Assembly: GCA_045537695.1 (NCBI GenBank)
Contig: JAZSQB010000023.1
Span: forward strand, 16,121 to 80,120
Length of the DNA stretch: 64,000 nt
Reading direction: 5' to 3'
DNA from: RGIG2041 sp045537695
Lineage (GTDB): Bacteria > Bacillota > Clostridia > UBA1381 > UMGS1253
Shown: in pieces, positions 1 through 8,640 of the stretch
Numbering within the stretch: position 1 is the stretch's first letter
Layout of the letters: each line of letters begins with the position of its first letter
Notes under the pieces: generated by a model
What the model saw: the letters and a program-made list of their open reading frames with translations, nothing else
Database searches by the model: none
What the model was told of the DNA's origin: nothing
Position numbers and translations under genes: made by a program

Positions 1-444
1 TTATTAAACCCCGGCATCATCGGCGTTGCCATCGGTCTTGGATTGTTTTTCTTGCGCATTCGTTTGCCGCACATACTTCTGCAACCCATTCAGTACATGG
101 CAGGTTTAAATACGCCGGTAGCAATGATTTTACTTGGCGCATTCCTTGCAAACGTAAAATTTGGCAATATTTTTAAAAATCCACATCTGTATATTGTATC
201 GTTTCTGCGTCTTTTGATTCTGCCACTTATCTGTATGTTTGTGTTAAAACCGATACCGATAAGTGAAACGGCCTATATGGCAGTATTGATTCCAAGCGCC
301 TGCCCTGTTGCAACAATGATTGCTATCTTTGCTCAGCGCTACAATCAAGACCGCGGCTATGCAAGCCAGATGGTGGCGATTAATACCGTCATTTCTATTT
401 TTACTCTCCCGTTGGTGGTATACATCAGTTCTTTTGTACGTTAA
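1..444 (+). CDS. AEC-family (auxin efflux carrier) transporter, 3' part
   Basis: The frame is open from the first base, so this is the C-terminal ~147 residues of a gene that starts outside the window. What remains is very hydrophobic, with about four predicted membrane segments. It carries the pattern of the AEC/Mem_trans family C-terminal half: TPVAMILLGAFLA, a helix ending in a conserved proline, then PSACPVATMIAIFAQRY and a final helix. Family members are secondary carriers for organic acids or related anions; the substrate cannot be read from this fragment. The stop lies 13 bases before the next gene, whose ribosome binding site (gagga) sits in that gap, so the two are probably co-transcribed. 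An ATG/TTG-based start inside the fragment (position 43) is not a real start. Confidence 0.8.
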   Translation, partial: LLNPGIIGVAIGLGLFFLRIRLPHILLQPIQYMAGLNTPVAMILLGAFLANVKFGNIFKNPHLYIVSFLRLLILPLICMFVLKPIPISETAYMAVLIPSACPVATMIAIFAQRYNQDRGYASQMVAINTVISIFTLPLVVYISSFVR

Positions 445-457
445 CGAGGATTAAGCT

Positions 458-2050
458 ATGATTCGTGTTTCTCAAGTCAAAATTCCGGTAAAGCTAGACA
501 ATCCGGATTACATACAAAAAAAGCTTGTCACAATGCTCTGCATAAAGGCGAGTGATTTTTTGTCATACCAAATCATAAAGCGTTCCATCGATGCGCGAAA
601 AACACACAATCTGTTCTATGTATATACCATAGATATCTGTGTAAAACAGGACGAGGATAAACTGATTGCAAAGCTTGCAGACAAGAATATTACCCTCGCT
701 CCGGAAGTGGCACCATTTATAATCCCGAATGTCAACAGCAGTAAATCCATCGTCGTCTGCGGTATGGGACCTGCAGGCTTATTCTGTGCTTATGCCCTTG
801 CAAAAGCAGGTTGTAAACCTACGCTGATTGAGCGTGGTAAAGATGTGGACACAAGAACAGCGGACTACAATACATTTCTGCGCACGCGTAAGTTAGATCC
901 GGAAAGCAACATCCAATTCGGTGAAGGTGGTGCAGGCACATTTTCTGACGGAAAGCTAACTACCGGCACTTCAAACAACCGCTTGCGTTTTATTTTAGAA
1001 ACCTTTGTAAAATTTGGTGCGCCGGAAAATATCCTATATGATGCAAAGCCACACATCGGCACAGATATCTTAAAAAAAGTAATTAAAAACATTCGAAATG
1101 AAATTATTGCACTTGGCGGCAATGTTTGTTTTGAAACTAAACTTACAGATTTGTGCATACAAAACGGACAGTTAACCGGCCTCTCGCTATGCAGTAATGG
1201 CGACACCTCTACTATGCCCTGCGATGCACTCGTGCTCGCTATTGGACATAGTGCACGCGACACATTTGAAATGTTATATAAAAACAAATTGGAGATGCAG
1301 CAAAAACCTTTTTCCATGGGTGTTAGAATTGAGCATAAGCAGCATACAATAAATATGGCACAGTACGGCACAGATGCGCTCGGTGCCGCGGATTACAAGT
1401 TAAATGTAAAAACAAGTGACGGACGCGGTGTATATACATTTTGCATGTGTCCCGGCGGTCACGTGATTGCAGCCGCCTCTGAAGAAGGCGGCGTAGTGAC
1501 CAACGGTATGAGTTATCACGCCAGAGACGGCGAAAACGCAAATGCCGCACTCCTTTGCGATGTAAGAACCAGCGATTTTGAAAGCGATCATCCACTTGCG
1601 GGCATTTACTTACAGCGCAAGCACGAACAGCTTGCATTCAAGCTTGGTGGCAGTGATTACAGCGCCCCGGCTACATTGGTTGGCGACTTTATTGATAAAC
1701 AAGCATCCAGTTGTGCCGGTATTATTAACGCAAGCTACAAGCCGGCGGTACATTGGTGTGATATTTCAAATTGTCTACCTGTTTTTGTGACGCAAGCATT
1801 ACGAGAGGCGTTGCCAATCCTTGGAAGAAAAATCAAAGGCTTCGATGATAAAAACGCCGTCCTGTCAGCAATCGAATCCCGTTCATCCTCCCCTGTTCGC
1901 ATTGTGCGAAACGATAAACTGACGTCAAATATAGAGGGTATATATCCCTGCGGCGAAGGTGCCGGTTATGCCGGCGGTATTATGAGCGCAGCTGCAGATG
2001 GTTTACAAATTGCACTGCAGCTTATTTGTGAACAAAATGAAAACAAATGA
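458..2050 (+). CDS. FAD-dependent dehydrogenase, COG2509 type
   Basis: A 530-residue flavoprotein. After an N-terminal alpha/beta domain of ~95 residues comes a dinucleotide-binding motif GMGPAGLFCAYALAKAG at residues 102-118. A second motif GEGGAGTFSDGKL follows near residue 155, and the C-terminus carries GEGAGYAGGIMSAAADG, the closing FAD-contact motif. This architecture and length match the uncharacterised NAD(P)/FAD-dependent oxidoreductase family COG2509, common in Firmicutes and Bacteroidetes; its physiological substrate is unknown. The protein has no signal peptide and should be cytosolic. It starts with ATG behind gagga and follows the AEC transporter gene by 13 bases. It is unrelated in function to groES-groEL downstream, which has its own promoter. 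Confidence 0.8.
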   Translation: MIRVSQVKIPVKLDNPDYIQKKLVTMLCIKASDFLSYQIIKRSIDARKTHNLFYVYTIDICVKQDEDKLIAKLADKNITLAPEVAPFIIPNVNSSKSIVVCGMGPAGLFCAYALAKAGCKPTLIERGKDVDTRTADYNTFLRTRKLDPESNIQFGEGGAGTFSDGKLTTGTSNNRLRFILETFVKFGAPENILYDAKPHIGTDILKKVIKNIRNEIIALGGNVCFETKLTDLCIQNGQLTGLSLCSNGDTSTMPCDALVLAIGHSARDTFEMLYKNKLEMQQKPFSMGVRIEHKQHTINMAQYGTDALGAADYKLNVKTSDGRGVYTFCMCPGGHVIAAASEEGGVVTNGMSYHARDGENANAALLCDVRTSDFESDHPLAGIYLQRKHEQLAFKLGGSDYSAPATLVGDFIDKQASSCAGIINASYKPAVHWCDISNCLPVFVTQALREALPILGRKIKGFDDKNAVLSAIESRSSSPVRIVRNDKLTSNIEGIYPCGEGAGYAGGIMSAAADGLQIALQLICEQNENK

Positions 2051-2129
2051 AATTGAGAGATTTAACGAGATTTTGAATGATTTTTAAAGATATTTTATAA
2101 TATTAACACTATACTTCACATTTCATTAT

Positions 2130-2158
2130 TTGTATTTTTTTACCGCTTGCGGTATATT
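2130..2158 (+). promoter_or_regulatory. Putative sigma-A promoter of groES-groEL
   Basis: TTGTAT (2130-2135), 17-base spacer, TATATT (2153-2158). It lies directly upstream of the CIRCE operator, so HrcA bound there would block transcription initiation. Confidence 0.6.
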
Positions 2159-2161
2159 ATA

Positions 2162-2188
2162 TTAGCACTCAATAAACACGAGTGCTAA
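2162..2188 (+). promoter_or_regulatory. CIRCE operator (HrcA binding site)
   Basis: A perfect inverted repeat TTAGCACTC-N9-GAGTGCTAA, identical to the CIRCE consensus. It sits between the promoter and groES, 32 bases before the start codon. HrcA repressor binds this site in Firmicutes and is released on heat stress. No hrcA gene is in the window. Confidence 0.97.
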
Positions 2189-2220
2189 TAATTTGTATTT
2201 TATACAGGAGGTAATATAAA

Positions 2221-2505
2221 ATGACAATTAAACCTTTAGGCGACAGAGTTGTAATCAAGATGATTGAGATGGAAGATACAACTAAAAGCGGTATCATCCT
2301 TACAGCTGCTGCAAAAGAAAAGCCACAGATGGCTGAAATTGTTGCAGTTGGACCAGGCGGTATTGTAGACGGCAAAGAAGTTGTTATGGAAGTAGCTGTT
2401 GGTGACAAAGTTATCACAAGCAAATATGCCGGCACAGAAGTTAAATTTGACGGTCAGGAATACACAATCCTGCGTCAGGGCGACATTTTAGCAAAAGTGG
2501 AGTAA
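2221..2505 (+). CDS. groS: Co-chaperonin GroES (Hsp10)
   Basis: A 94-residue protein of the usual GroES length. It begins with IKPLGDRVVIK and contains the mobile-loop region (residues ~17-32, TTKSGIILT) that docks on GroEL. The motif VGPGGIVDGKE follows the fold's beta-barrel pattern, and KYAGTEVKFDGQEYTILRQGDILA closes the protein in conserved order (given here as a shortened reading). It caps the GroEL ring during ATP-driven folding in the cytosol. The ATG lies 9 bases after AGGAGG (2206-2211). It is first in a two-gene operon with groL (35-base gap) under CIRCE control. Confidence 0.97.
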   Translation: MTIKPLGDRVVIKMIEMEDTTKSGIILTAAAKEKPQMAEIVAVGPGGIVDGKEVVMEVAVGDKVITSKYAGTEVKFDGQEYTILRQGDILAKVE

Positions 2506-2540
2506 TTAAATTCGACATTTCATTTTAGGAGGTAGCTATC

Positions 2541-4175
2541 ATGGCAAAGGAAATTTTATACGGTCAGGAAGCCAGAAACGCTTTAGAGCGTGGCATTAAT
2601 CAGTTGGCTAACACTGTTAAGGTAACACTCGGTCCGAAAGGCAGAAACGTTGTACTCGACAAAAAGTTCGGTGCACCGCTCATCACAAACGACGGTGTTA
2701 CAATTGCAAAAGAAGTTGAACTCGAGGATGCATTTGAAAATATGGGTGCGCAGCTCGTTAAAGAAGTTGCGACCAAGACAAACGACGTAGCCGGTGACGG
2801 TACAACAACAGCTACATTGCTTGCACAGGCACTTGTTCGCGAAGGTTTAAAGAACGTAGCTGCAGGCGCAAACCCGATGATTGTTAGAAAAGGTATTGCA
2901 AAAGCCGTTGACGCTGCAGTTGAATACATTCGCGCGCATGCGCAGGCTGTAAACGGTAAAAACGATATTGCAAGAGTTGCAAGCGTTTCCGCTGCAGACG
3001 AAAAAATTGGCGAACTCATCGCTGAAGCAATGGAAAAAGTTACAAGCGATGGTGTCATCACCGTAGAAGAGTCCAAGACTGCAGAAACCTATTCCGAAAT
3101 CGTTGAAGGTATGCAGTTTGACCGTGGCTACATCTCCCCGTACATGGTAACGGATACGGACAAGATGGAAGCTGTATTAGATGACGCCGTAATTTTAATC
3201 ACAGACAAAAAGATTACCAATATTCAGGATTTGCTCCCGCTCCTTGAGCAAATCGTTCAGCAGGGCAAAAAGCTCTTAATCATTGCTGAAGATATCGAAG
3301 GTGAAGCACTTGCTACCCTGCTCGTAAACAAGCTCCGTGGTACATTTACCTGTGTAGCAGTTAAAGCCCCGGGATTTGGCGACAGAAGAAAGGAAATGCT
3401 CCGCGACATTGCTGTATTGACTGGCGGTGAAGTTATCAGCGACGAACTCGGTCTTGATTTGAAAGAAACCAACATCATGCAGCTCGGTCGTGCTAAGCAG
3501 GTAAAGGTATTAAAAGAGAATACCATTATTGTTGACGGCGCAGGCGACAGTGAAGCAATTAAGGCTCGTATTTCTCAGATTAAGTCTCAAATCGAAGAAA
3601 CATCTTCCGATTTTGACCGTGAAAAGCTTCAGGAAAGACTGGCGAAGCTTTCCGGCGGTGTAGCTGTAATCAAGGTTGGTGCAGCAACCGAAACAGAAAT
3701 GAAGGAAATGAAGCTCCGTATCGAAGATGCACTTGCTGCTACAAAAGCCGCTGTAGAAGAAGGCATCATTGCAGGCGGCGGTAGCTCCTATGTTGCTGCA
3801 ATCGACAGTGTTGCAGCTCTGCTTGAAACAACAAGCGGTGACGAAAAGACAGGCATAAACATCGTGCTCAAGGCACTTGAAGAGCCGATTCGTCAAATTG
3901 CTTTTAACGCGGGCGTAGAAGGCAGCGTTATTGTTGACAAAATTAAGTCTTCCGCAAAAGGCATCGGTTACAATGCCTTGACCGAACAGTATGTAGATAT
4001 GGTTAAAGAAGGTATTGTTGACCCGGCAAAGGTAACCAGAAGTGCGCTGCAGAATGCAGCAAGCGTTGCTTCTATGGTGCTGACAACCGAAAGTGTTGTT
4101 GCTGACAAACCGGCGCCAGAAGCAGCAGCTCCGGCAGGCGCTCCGGGCATGGGCGGCATGGGTGGTATGTATTAA
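2541..4175 (+). CDS. groL: Chaperonin GroEL (Hsp60)
   Basis: A 544-residue, full-length chaperonin. The equatorial ATP-binding signature TLGPKGRNVVLDKKFG is near the N-terminus, followed by NDGVTIAKE and the catalytic loop GDGTTTATLLAQA. The apical and intermediate domains are complete, and the GroEL signature AALEEP-like segment (KALEEPIRQIAFNAG) is present near residue 440. The C-terminus ends in the typical Gly-Met tail (GMGGMGGMY). It forms the 14-mer folding chamber with GroES. The start ATG has AGGAGGT eight bases upstream. It is the second gene of the CIRCE-controlled groES-groEL operon, closed by the hairpin at 4271-4299. Confidence 0.98.
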   Translation: MAKEILYGQEARNALERGINQLANTVKVTLGPKGRNVVLDKKFGAPLITNDGVTIAKEVELEDAFENMGAQLVKEVATKTNDVAGDGTTTATLLAQALVREGLKNVAAGANPMIVRKGIAKAVDAAVEYIRAHAQAVNGKNDIARVASVSAADEKIGELIAEAMEKVTSDGVITVEESKTAETYSEIVEGMQFDRGYISPYMVTDTDKMEAVLDDAVILITDKKITNIQDLLPLLEQIVQQGKKLLIIAEDIEGEALATLLVNKLRGTFTCVAVKAPGFGDRRKEMLRDIAVLTGGEVISDELGLDLKETNIMQLGRAKQVKVLKENTIIVDGAGDSEAIKARISQIKSQIEETSSDFDREKLQERLAKLSGGVAVIKVGAATETEMKEMKLRIEDALAATKAAVEEGIIAGGGSSYVAAIDSVAALLETTSGDEKTGINIVLKALEEPIRQIAFNAGVEGSVIVDKIKSSAKGIGYNALTEQYVDMVKEGIVDPAKVTRSALQNAASVASMVLTTESVVADKPAPEAAAPAGAPGMGGMGGMY

Positions 4176-4270
4176 TACACGCACAGACAGAGCAGCTGCT
4201 TTGTTGCCACCACCAGATAATGAAGTATTGGTTTTGAATGGCTTTATTGCTTATACTACACATAAAAAAA

Positions 4271-4299
4271 CCCGAAATACGCCAGTATTTCGGGTTTTT
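4271..4299 (+). terminator. Rho-independent terminator of groES-groEL
   Basis: A perfect 10-bp stem cccgaaatac / gtatttcggg with a gcca loop is followed by a T run. The 5' side is preceded by an A run, so it could also act on the other strand. Confidence 0.9.
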
Positions 4300-4375
4300 A
4301 TGATTTATCTAAATGAAAAACATCTTAATTTAAACTGTTATGCACACTATAATGTTTAATTATTGTATTTAAAAA

Positions 4376-4409
4376 AGCCGAGCGTTATTAACAAATAACA
4401 ACTCGACTT
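4376..4409 (-). terminator. Terminator at the end of the EPS locus
   Basis: Read on the minus strand, aagtcgagttgttatt / aataacgctcggctt forms an imperfect hairpin followed by six Ts. It lies 25 bases beyond the stop of the last minus-strand gene and is the natural 3' end of the EPS/c-di-GMP transcript. Confidence 0.75.
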
Positions 4410-4433
4410 TCATTGATTTATATTTGCGGTTTT

Positions 4434-5204
4434 TCATCCTGCAAAATCCATTATGAACGATTCACATTCATCTAACGGCATTGCTTTTGCATAATACCAG
4501 CCCTGAATATAATCACCTGCCGATTTCGTGACAAGCGAGTTTTGCTCCTCTGTTTCCACGCCCTCGCAAATGACCGGCAAATCGAGCTTGTGCACAAGAG
4601 CAACAATACCGGAGAATAAGGCTTTGCCCTTATATGTGTTCGTCTTAAGCAGAATATCACGGTCAATTTTTACCACGTCAATCGGATAATCACAAAGGTT
4701 TGCCAGGGTGGTATAGCCACTGCCCAAATCGTCTAAATAAACCTGAAAACCCATTTCCTTACAACGCATAACATTTCGTTTTGCAATGGCTCGGTCCATT
4801 TCGATCGCATCTTCCGTGATTTCAATAGCTAACTTCGGTCTGGCAAAATCATAGCGCTTTGCAATCGCTTCCAGTTTATCGCAACAATCCTCTTCCGAAA
4901 GCGTGATTCTTGTAAAGTTACAGGAAATCGAAATGTCTTCATAAGGTGTATCCTGCCACTTTTCAAGTTGACGGCAAGCACACTCAAACATATAATAATC
5001 GTGCGCGCTAATCAGACCGATTTCCTCCATCGCAGGGATATAATGTCCCGGTCCCAAAACGCCTTTCTCAGGACGCTCCCATCTTGAAAGCGCTTCTGCA
5101 GAAACTATCTTCTGCGTTTTGCTATCCACAATAAATTGCAAATACATTTTAAACTCTTTATTCTTCATGCCATTTAAAATGCATTCCGTTCTGATCTGCT
5201 CCAT
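4434..5204 (-). CDS. Stand-alone EAL-domain c-di-GMP phosphodiesterase
   Basis: A 256-residue protein that is essentially one EAL domain with no sensor or membrane segment. The residues needed to hydrolyse cyclic di-GMP to pGpG are all visible: EAL at 37-39, the metal-binding Asn in ISCNFTR, Glu in IEITED, the Asp pair in DDLGSGYT, Lys in VKIDR, Glu in CEGVETEE and Gln in YIQGWYY followed by AMP. It should therefore be catalytically competent in the cytosol. ATG follows ggaggt. It is the last gene of the long minus-strand EPS locus, 54 bases downstream of a GtrB-like gene. This position points to control of EPS synthesis by local c-di-GMP removal (inference). Confidence 0.88.
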   Translation of the reverse strand: MEQIRTECILNGMKNKEFKMYLQFIVDSKTQKIVSAEALSRWERPEKGVLGPGHYIPAMEEIGLISAHDYYMFECACRQLEKWQDTPYEDISISCNFTRITLSEEDCCDKLEAIAKRYDFARPKLAIEITEDAIEMDRAIAKRNVMRCKEMGFQVYLDDLGSGYTTLANLCDYPIDVVKIDRDILLKTNTYKGKALFSGIVALVHKLDLPVICEGVETEEQNSLVTKSAGDYIQGWYYAKAMPLDECESFIMDFAG

Positions 5205-5258
5205 TTTCAGGTACTACCTCCCTATTCTAACACACTACCAAATCCATAAACGTGTCGT

Positions 5259-6182
5259 CTACTCCTTTACCGCACTTTTTACGGTAGATGATATTATGTA
5301 TTTCGGTCTGCCTTTAATTTCTTCATATATTCTTGCTATGTAGTAACCAATGATGCCAAGGCTGATCATAATGATACTGCCTATAAATATCGTGATGATG
5401 ATAACGGTTGTCATACCTTCAAGCGCTCTGCCGACGATTTTATCAATCAGTGCCCATATGCCGAAAATAACAGAGATGATCAGCATCACAACCCCAAGCA
5501 CGGTGACGGTTTGCATCGGCGCAGTCGAATAAGAGGATATGTTCGATATGGCATATTTGATAAGTCCGCGCGTTGACCATTTGGATTCGCCGTCCACACG
5601 CTGTGCAACATCATATTCCACCGTTGTTTTGTTATACCCTACCCAATACGAGATAGCGCGGAAAAAGCCTCTCTCCGACATCTGATTGAGCACGTCAATC
5701 ACTTTTCTGTCCAAAAGCTTAAAATCGGATGCATTCGCCATATCAAAACCGGCCATATGGCTAATCAGAGAGTAGAAAAACTTTGCGCCGAACCGGTGCA
5801 TTTTCTTTTCTTGCCCGCGCTCCTTTTTTATGCCTTCCACAATTTCATAGCCTTGCTCCCATAACCGATACATCTCCACGATTTTTTCCGGCGGATGCTG
5901 CAAGTCGCAGTCCAGCACAACCGCACAATCGCCCTTTGCGGCAGCCAGTCCCGCGGAAATTGCGGATTCTTTGCCAAAGTTTCGCGAAAAATGCAAACCC
6001 ACGATGTTGTCTGCTTGTTTTGAAAGCGCCTGAATCGCAGGATATGTCTGATCGGTTGAACCGTCATCGACAAAAACAAATTCTGCAGCAATTTTGTTTT
6101 GCGCAAGCAAAGCGTGTATTGCATCATATGCGCGTTTTATACATTTTTCTTCATTATACGCCGGAAGAATTACGGATAACAT
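5259..6182 (-). CDS. GtrB/DPM1-like polyprenyl-phosphate glycosyltransferase (GT2)
   Basis: A GT-A fold catalytic domain (residues ~1-215) has the opening VILPAYNEE, the motif VDDGSTD and the donor/metal motif DCDLQHPPE. It is followed by two C-terminal membrane helices (about 230-255 and 265-290). This is the architecture of enzymes that load a sugar onto undecaprenyl phosphate, such as GtrB. The flipped lipid-linked sugar is used by a second membrane transferase, and both a GtrA-like (24843-25217) and a GtrII-like (20472-22040) gene lie in the same locus. I chose the ATG at 6182, which follows aggtgg at proper spacing; an in-frame GTG at 6191 lies within that site. It sits between two EAL genes. 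Confidence 0.85.
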   Translation of the reverse strand: MLSVILPAYNEEKCIKRAYDAIHALLAQNKIAAEFVFVDDGSTDQTYPAIQALSKQADNIVGLHFSRNFGKESAISAGLAAAKGDCAVVLDCDLQHPPEKIVEMYRLWEQGYEIVEGIKKERGQEKKMHRFGAKFFYSLISHMAGFDMANASDFKLLDRKVIDVLNQMSERGFFRAISYWVGYNKTTVEYDVAQRVDGESKWSTRGLIKYAISNISSYSTAPMQTVTVLGVVMLIISVIFGIWALIDKIVGRALEGMTTVIIITIFIGSIIMISLGIIGYYIARIYEEIKGRPKYIISSTVKSAVKE

Positions 6183-6194
6183 ACAAACCACCTA

Positions 6195-7559
6195 CTATTT
6201 TTCAAATAAAGCTTCAAGCTGCGTAACCGGCATCGGTCGGTAAAAATAATATCCCTGCAGCAAATCACAACCGGCTTTAACAACCGTGTTTTTATGTTCC
6301 TCAGTCTCTATACCCTCGCACAATGTTTTAAATCCCAAATCGTGCGCTGTGTTGATAATGTTTTTCAGAATCAAAAATCCGGATTCCGTTACAGCATTTT
6401 GTGTAATCGCTTTATCGATTTTTACAATGTCGATGTCAAATTCCGTCAAATCCATAAAGCTGGTGTAGCCTTTGCCGAAATCGTCAAGAAGGACCAATAC
6501 ACCTTTTTCTTTCAAGCGAATCAAATTCTTTATCATTGTGGCTTTTTCTTCCGCATTGAGATTCTTGTCTTCCAGAATCTCAATCGCAACGCAAGAAGAA
6601 GCAATGCTATATTTTTCCATAATACCAATGAGGGTATCTGCCAATGCCGTGTCACAAAGCGTATTGCGTGAAAAATTGCTTGTGTATACGTATTTTCCCC
6701 TGTTTTCTTTATCGCTTGCAATCCATTTGCAGTTTTTCTCAAAGATATAGTAGTCAAACTTCTCGTTTAATCCGACATTATTTACCGCAGAAAGGAAGGA
6801 ATGCGGCGTTAAAACGCCTTCGGTGGAGGAGTTTAAGCGCGCCAGCACTTCGGCACCAATAATTCTGTTTGTCTTTGCATCTATGAGCGGTTGGTATTCC
6901 AGGAAAAATCTGTTGTTATCAATTTCATTGTGTATGTTGTTTTCTATTTTAATTTTCCTTTCAAATTTTTTGCCGTTTGAATTATCCCACTGGCAATGCA
7001 AAACAGCCTGATCCTCCGCCATACTGCAAGCCTGCTTTGCTCTTGCAAGTGCAGTTTTAAACGGCACATCTGTTGCACCGGCACAGTAGTAACCGAAATG
7101 CATTCCAACCACATTGACCGCGCCATATTTTGCAAAAACAGCATTGATTGCTTTAAAGCTATTTTCAATGCACTGTACAATTTCAGGCGCATTTAACCCA
7201 TTTAATACAACAAAGTTACTTTTCCCGTAAAGCGAAATATACCCATGACTCTCTATGCAAAAATGCGTAAGAAATATATTTCTAATCTCACCGAGTATAT
7301 GCATAACCTTGGATTCCGAATGTAACCGCAGCATACTGTGCATGGATACAGAAATATAAACAAGGCAACGACACTGCCGACTGCGCATTGCTTTTACAAA
7401 GTCATTTTCAATTTTTCCTATACCGCAAAATGCGTTCTCCTCTGTGCCTTTGGCTGCATTCGCTGATTTCATAGTGAAATACAGTCCTATCAATCCCATA
7501 ACAAGAAAAATCGTTACAAGTATAGTTATAATTACATATGGGTATTCAAAAATCTGCAT
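6195..7559 (-). CDS. Membrane-anchored EAL protein with degenerate GGDEF-like middle
   Basis: A 454-residue protein: one N-terminal membrane helix (residues ~9-29), then a ~150-residue region. That region has the spacing and hydrophobic pattern of a GGDEF domain but no GGDEF signature. A complete EAL domain (~205-454) follows. Here the signature reads EVL (237-239), a frequent variant. The catalytic set is present: SNFSRN, EILED, DDFGKGYTS, VKIDK, CEGIETEE and LLQGYYF. It is likely an inner-membrane c-di-GMP phosphodiesterase whose middle domain is regulatory (inference). ATG follows aggag. It belongs to the EPS locus, 13 bases after a glycosyltransferase gene and 12 bases before the GtrB-like gene. 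Confidence 0.85.
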   Translation of the reverse strand: MQIFEYPYVIITILVTIFLVMGLIGLYFTMKSANAAKGTEENAFCGIGKIENDFVKAMRSRQCRCLVYISVSMHSMLRLHSESKVMHILGEIRNIFLTHFCIESHGYISLYGKSNFVVLNGLNAPEIVQCIENSFKAINAVFAKYGAVNVVGMHFGYYCAGATDVPFKTALARAKQACSMAEDQAVLHCQWDNSNGKKFERKIKIENNIHNEIDNNRFFLEYQPLIDAKTNRIIGAEVLARLNSSTEGVLTPHSFLSAVNNVGLNEKFDYYIFEKNCKWIASDKENRGKYVYTSNFSRNTLCDTALADTLIGIMEKYSIASSCVAIEILEDKNLNAEEKATMIKNLIRLKEKGVLVLLDDFGKGYTSFMDLTEFDIDIVKIDKAITQNAVTESGFLILKNIINTAHDLGFKTLCEGIETEEHKNTVVKAGCDLLQGYYFYRPMPVTQLEALFEK

Positions 7560-7572
7560 TATTTAACTCCTG

Positions 7573-8640
7573 TTATCTCTTTTTGAAAATCGGATACGCC
7601 TTCGTTCCTGCGGTCTGATAAAGACCTATATCCTCGGCAACTCTTCTGCATTTTGCAATATCTTGTTTTGCACCCATTTTTCTGCGAATAACTTCTTTCA
7701 CAAAAAAGATAGGTGAAAAAGTAAGCATTGCCTTTAAAACATCAGTTTTGGATACTGCACCTCTTTTATATTCAGCTAAAATTTCAAAAAGTGCATAATT
7801 TACAGCATTTTTATTAAAATTTTTCTTTGTTACACATTTTAGCCATTTTGCGTAATTTAAGAATTGCGATACATTCGCATTTTCTTTAAAATAAACACCA
7901 TGGATATAAAATGTCTGCATGTCTGCATCCATTTCCTGAAGCAGTGCCGCATAGTATTTCTGCTCAATCTTAAGCACTTCCATGTGCTGCCTTTCCAGTG
8001 TCGTGCTTGTAATCTGCTTATCGTGGAGTCTGTATATCAAAAGGCATTCCGGCAAAATCTCCATTTTCTGATTTGCTATTGCCATTCTCGTCCAAAGCTC
8101 TAAATCTTCCGTGCATGTAAGCGTCGTATCATAATTAAACTTCTTCATGACCTCTGCTTTGGCAATCACACCGGGATGCAGTATCGGGTTTGCAACAAGC
8201 AGCATCGCTTTGAGCGCCGCACTGTCACATCTCCCCCCTGCACCGCCCGATGCATACACACCGTTTTTTACAGTCATAAATCTGCACGAAGACAAAGCAA
8301 CATCGCTGTTCGCTTCCATAAATTTAAACTGTTTTTCTAATCTGTCCGGTAGGCAGATGTCATCGGCATCCATTCTGGCGATATATTTACCTTCGGCCAA
8401 AGCAATCGCTTTGTTCAGGGATGTCGGAAGCTTTAAATTGACTTCATTTGTATGTACTTTAATTCTGTCGTCTTTCTGCGCGAAATCTGCAAGTATCTCA
8501 GCCGTGCTGTCTTTAGAACAGTCATTGATGACTACAAGTTCCCAGTTTTGGAACGTCTGTTTCCGAACACTTTCTATCGCTTCTGCAAGGTACGTTTCCC
8601 CGTTATATACGCTCATAATTACCGATATATCAGGCTGCAT
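7573..8640 (-). CDS. Family 2 glycosyltransferase
   Basis: A 355-residue GT2 enzyme. The N-terminal catalytic domain opens with DISVIMSVYNGETYL, has INDCSKDST for the nucleotide-sugar site, and RMDADDICLPDR as the DxD metal/donor motif. The C-terminal ~120 residues are helical with several basic residues, typical of EPS transferases. It adds one sugar to the lipid-linked repeat on the cytoplasmic face; neither donor nor linkage can be read from sequence. ATG follows aaggaggt. Its start overlaps the upstream gene's stop by 11 bases, so the two are translationally close. Confidence 0.85.
   Translation of the reverse strand: MQPDISVIMSVYNGETYLAEAIESVRKQTFQNWELVVINDCSKDSTAEILADFAQKDDRIKVHTNEVNLKLPTSLNKAIALAEGKYIARMDADDICLPDRLEKQFKFMEANSDVALSSCRFMTVKNGVYASGGAGGRCDSAALKAMLLVANPILHPGVIAKAEVMKKFNYDTTLTCTEDLELWTRMAIANQKMEILPECLLIYRLHDKQITSTTLERQHMEVLKIEQKYYAALLQEMDADMQTFYIHGVYFKENANVSQFLNYAKWLKCVTKKNFNKNAVNYALFEILAEYKRGAVSKTDVLKAMLTFSPIFFVKEVIRRKMGAKQDIAKCRRVAEDIGLYQTAGTKAYPIFKKR

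Noticed and set aside
3510..4184. Long minus-strand frame opposite groEL (and similar frames opposite other genes)
   Set aside because: Antisense shadow of a highly conserved coding gene, Cys-rich nonsense composition, no ribosome binding site.
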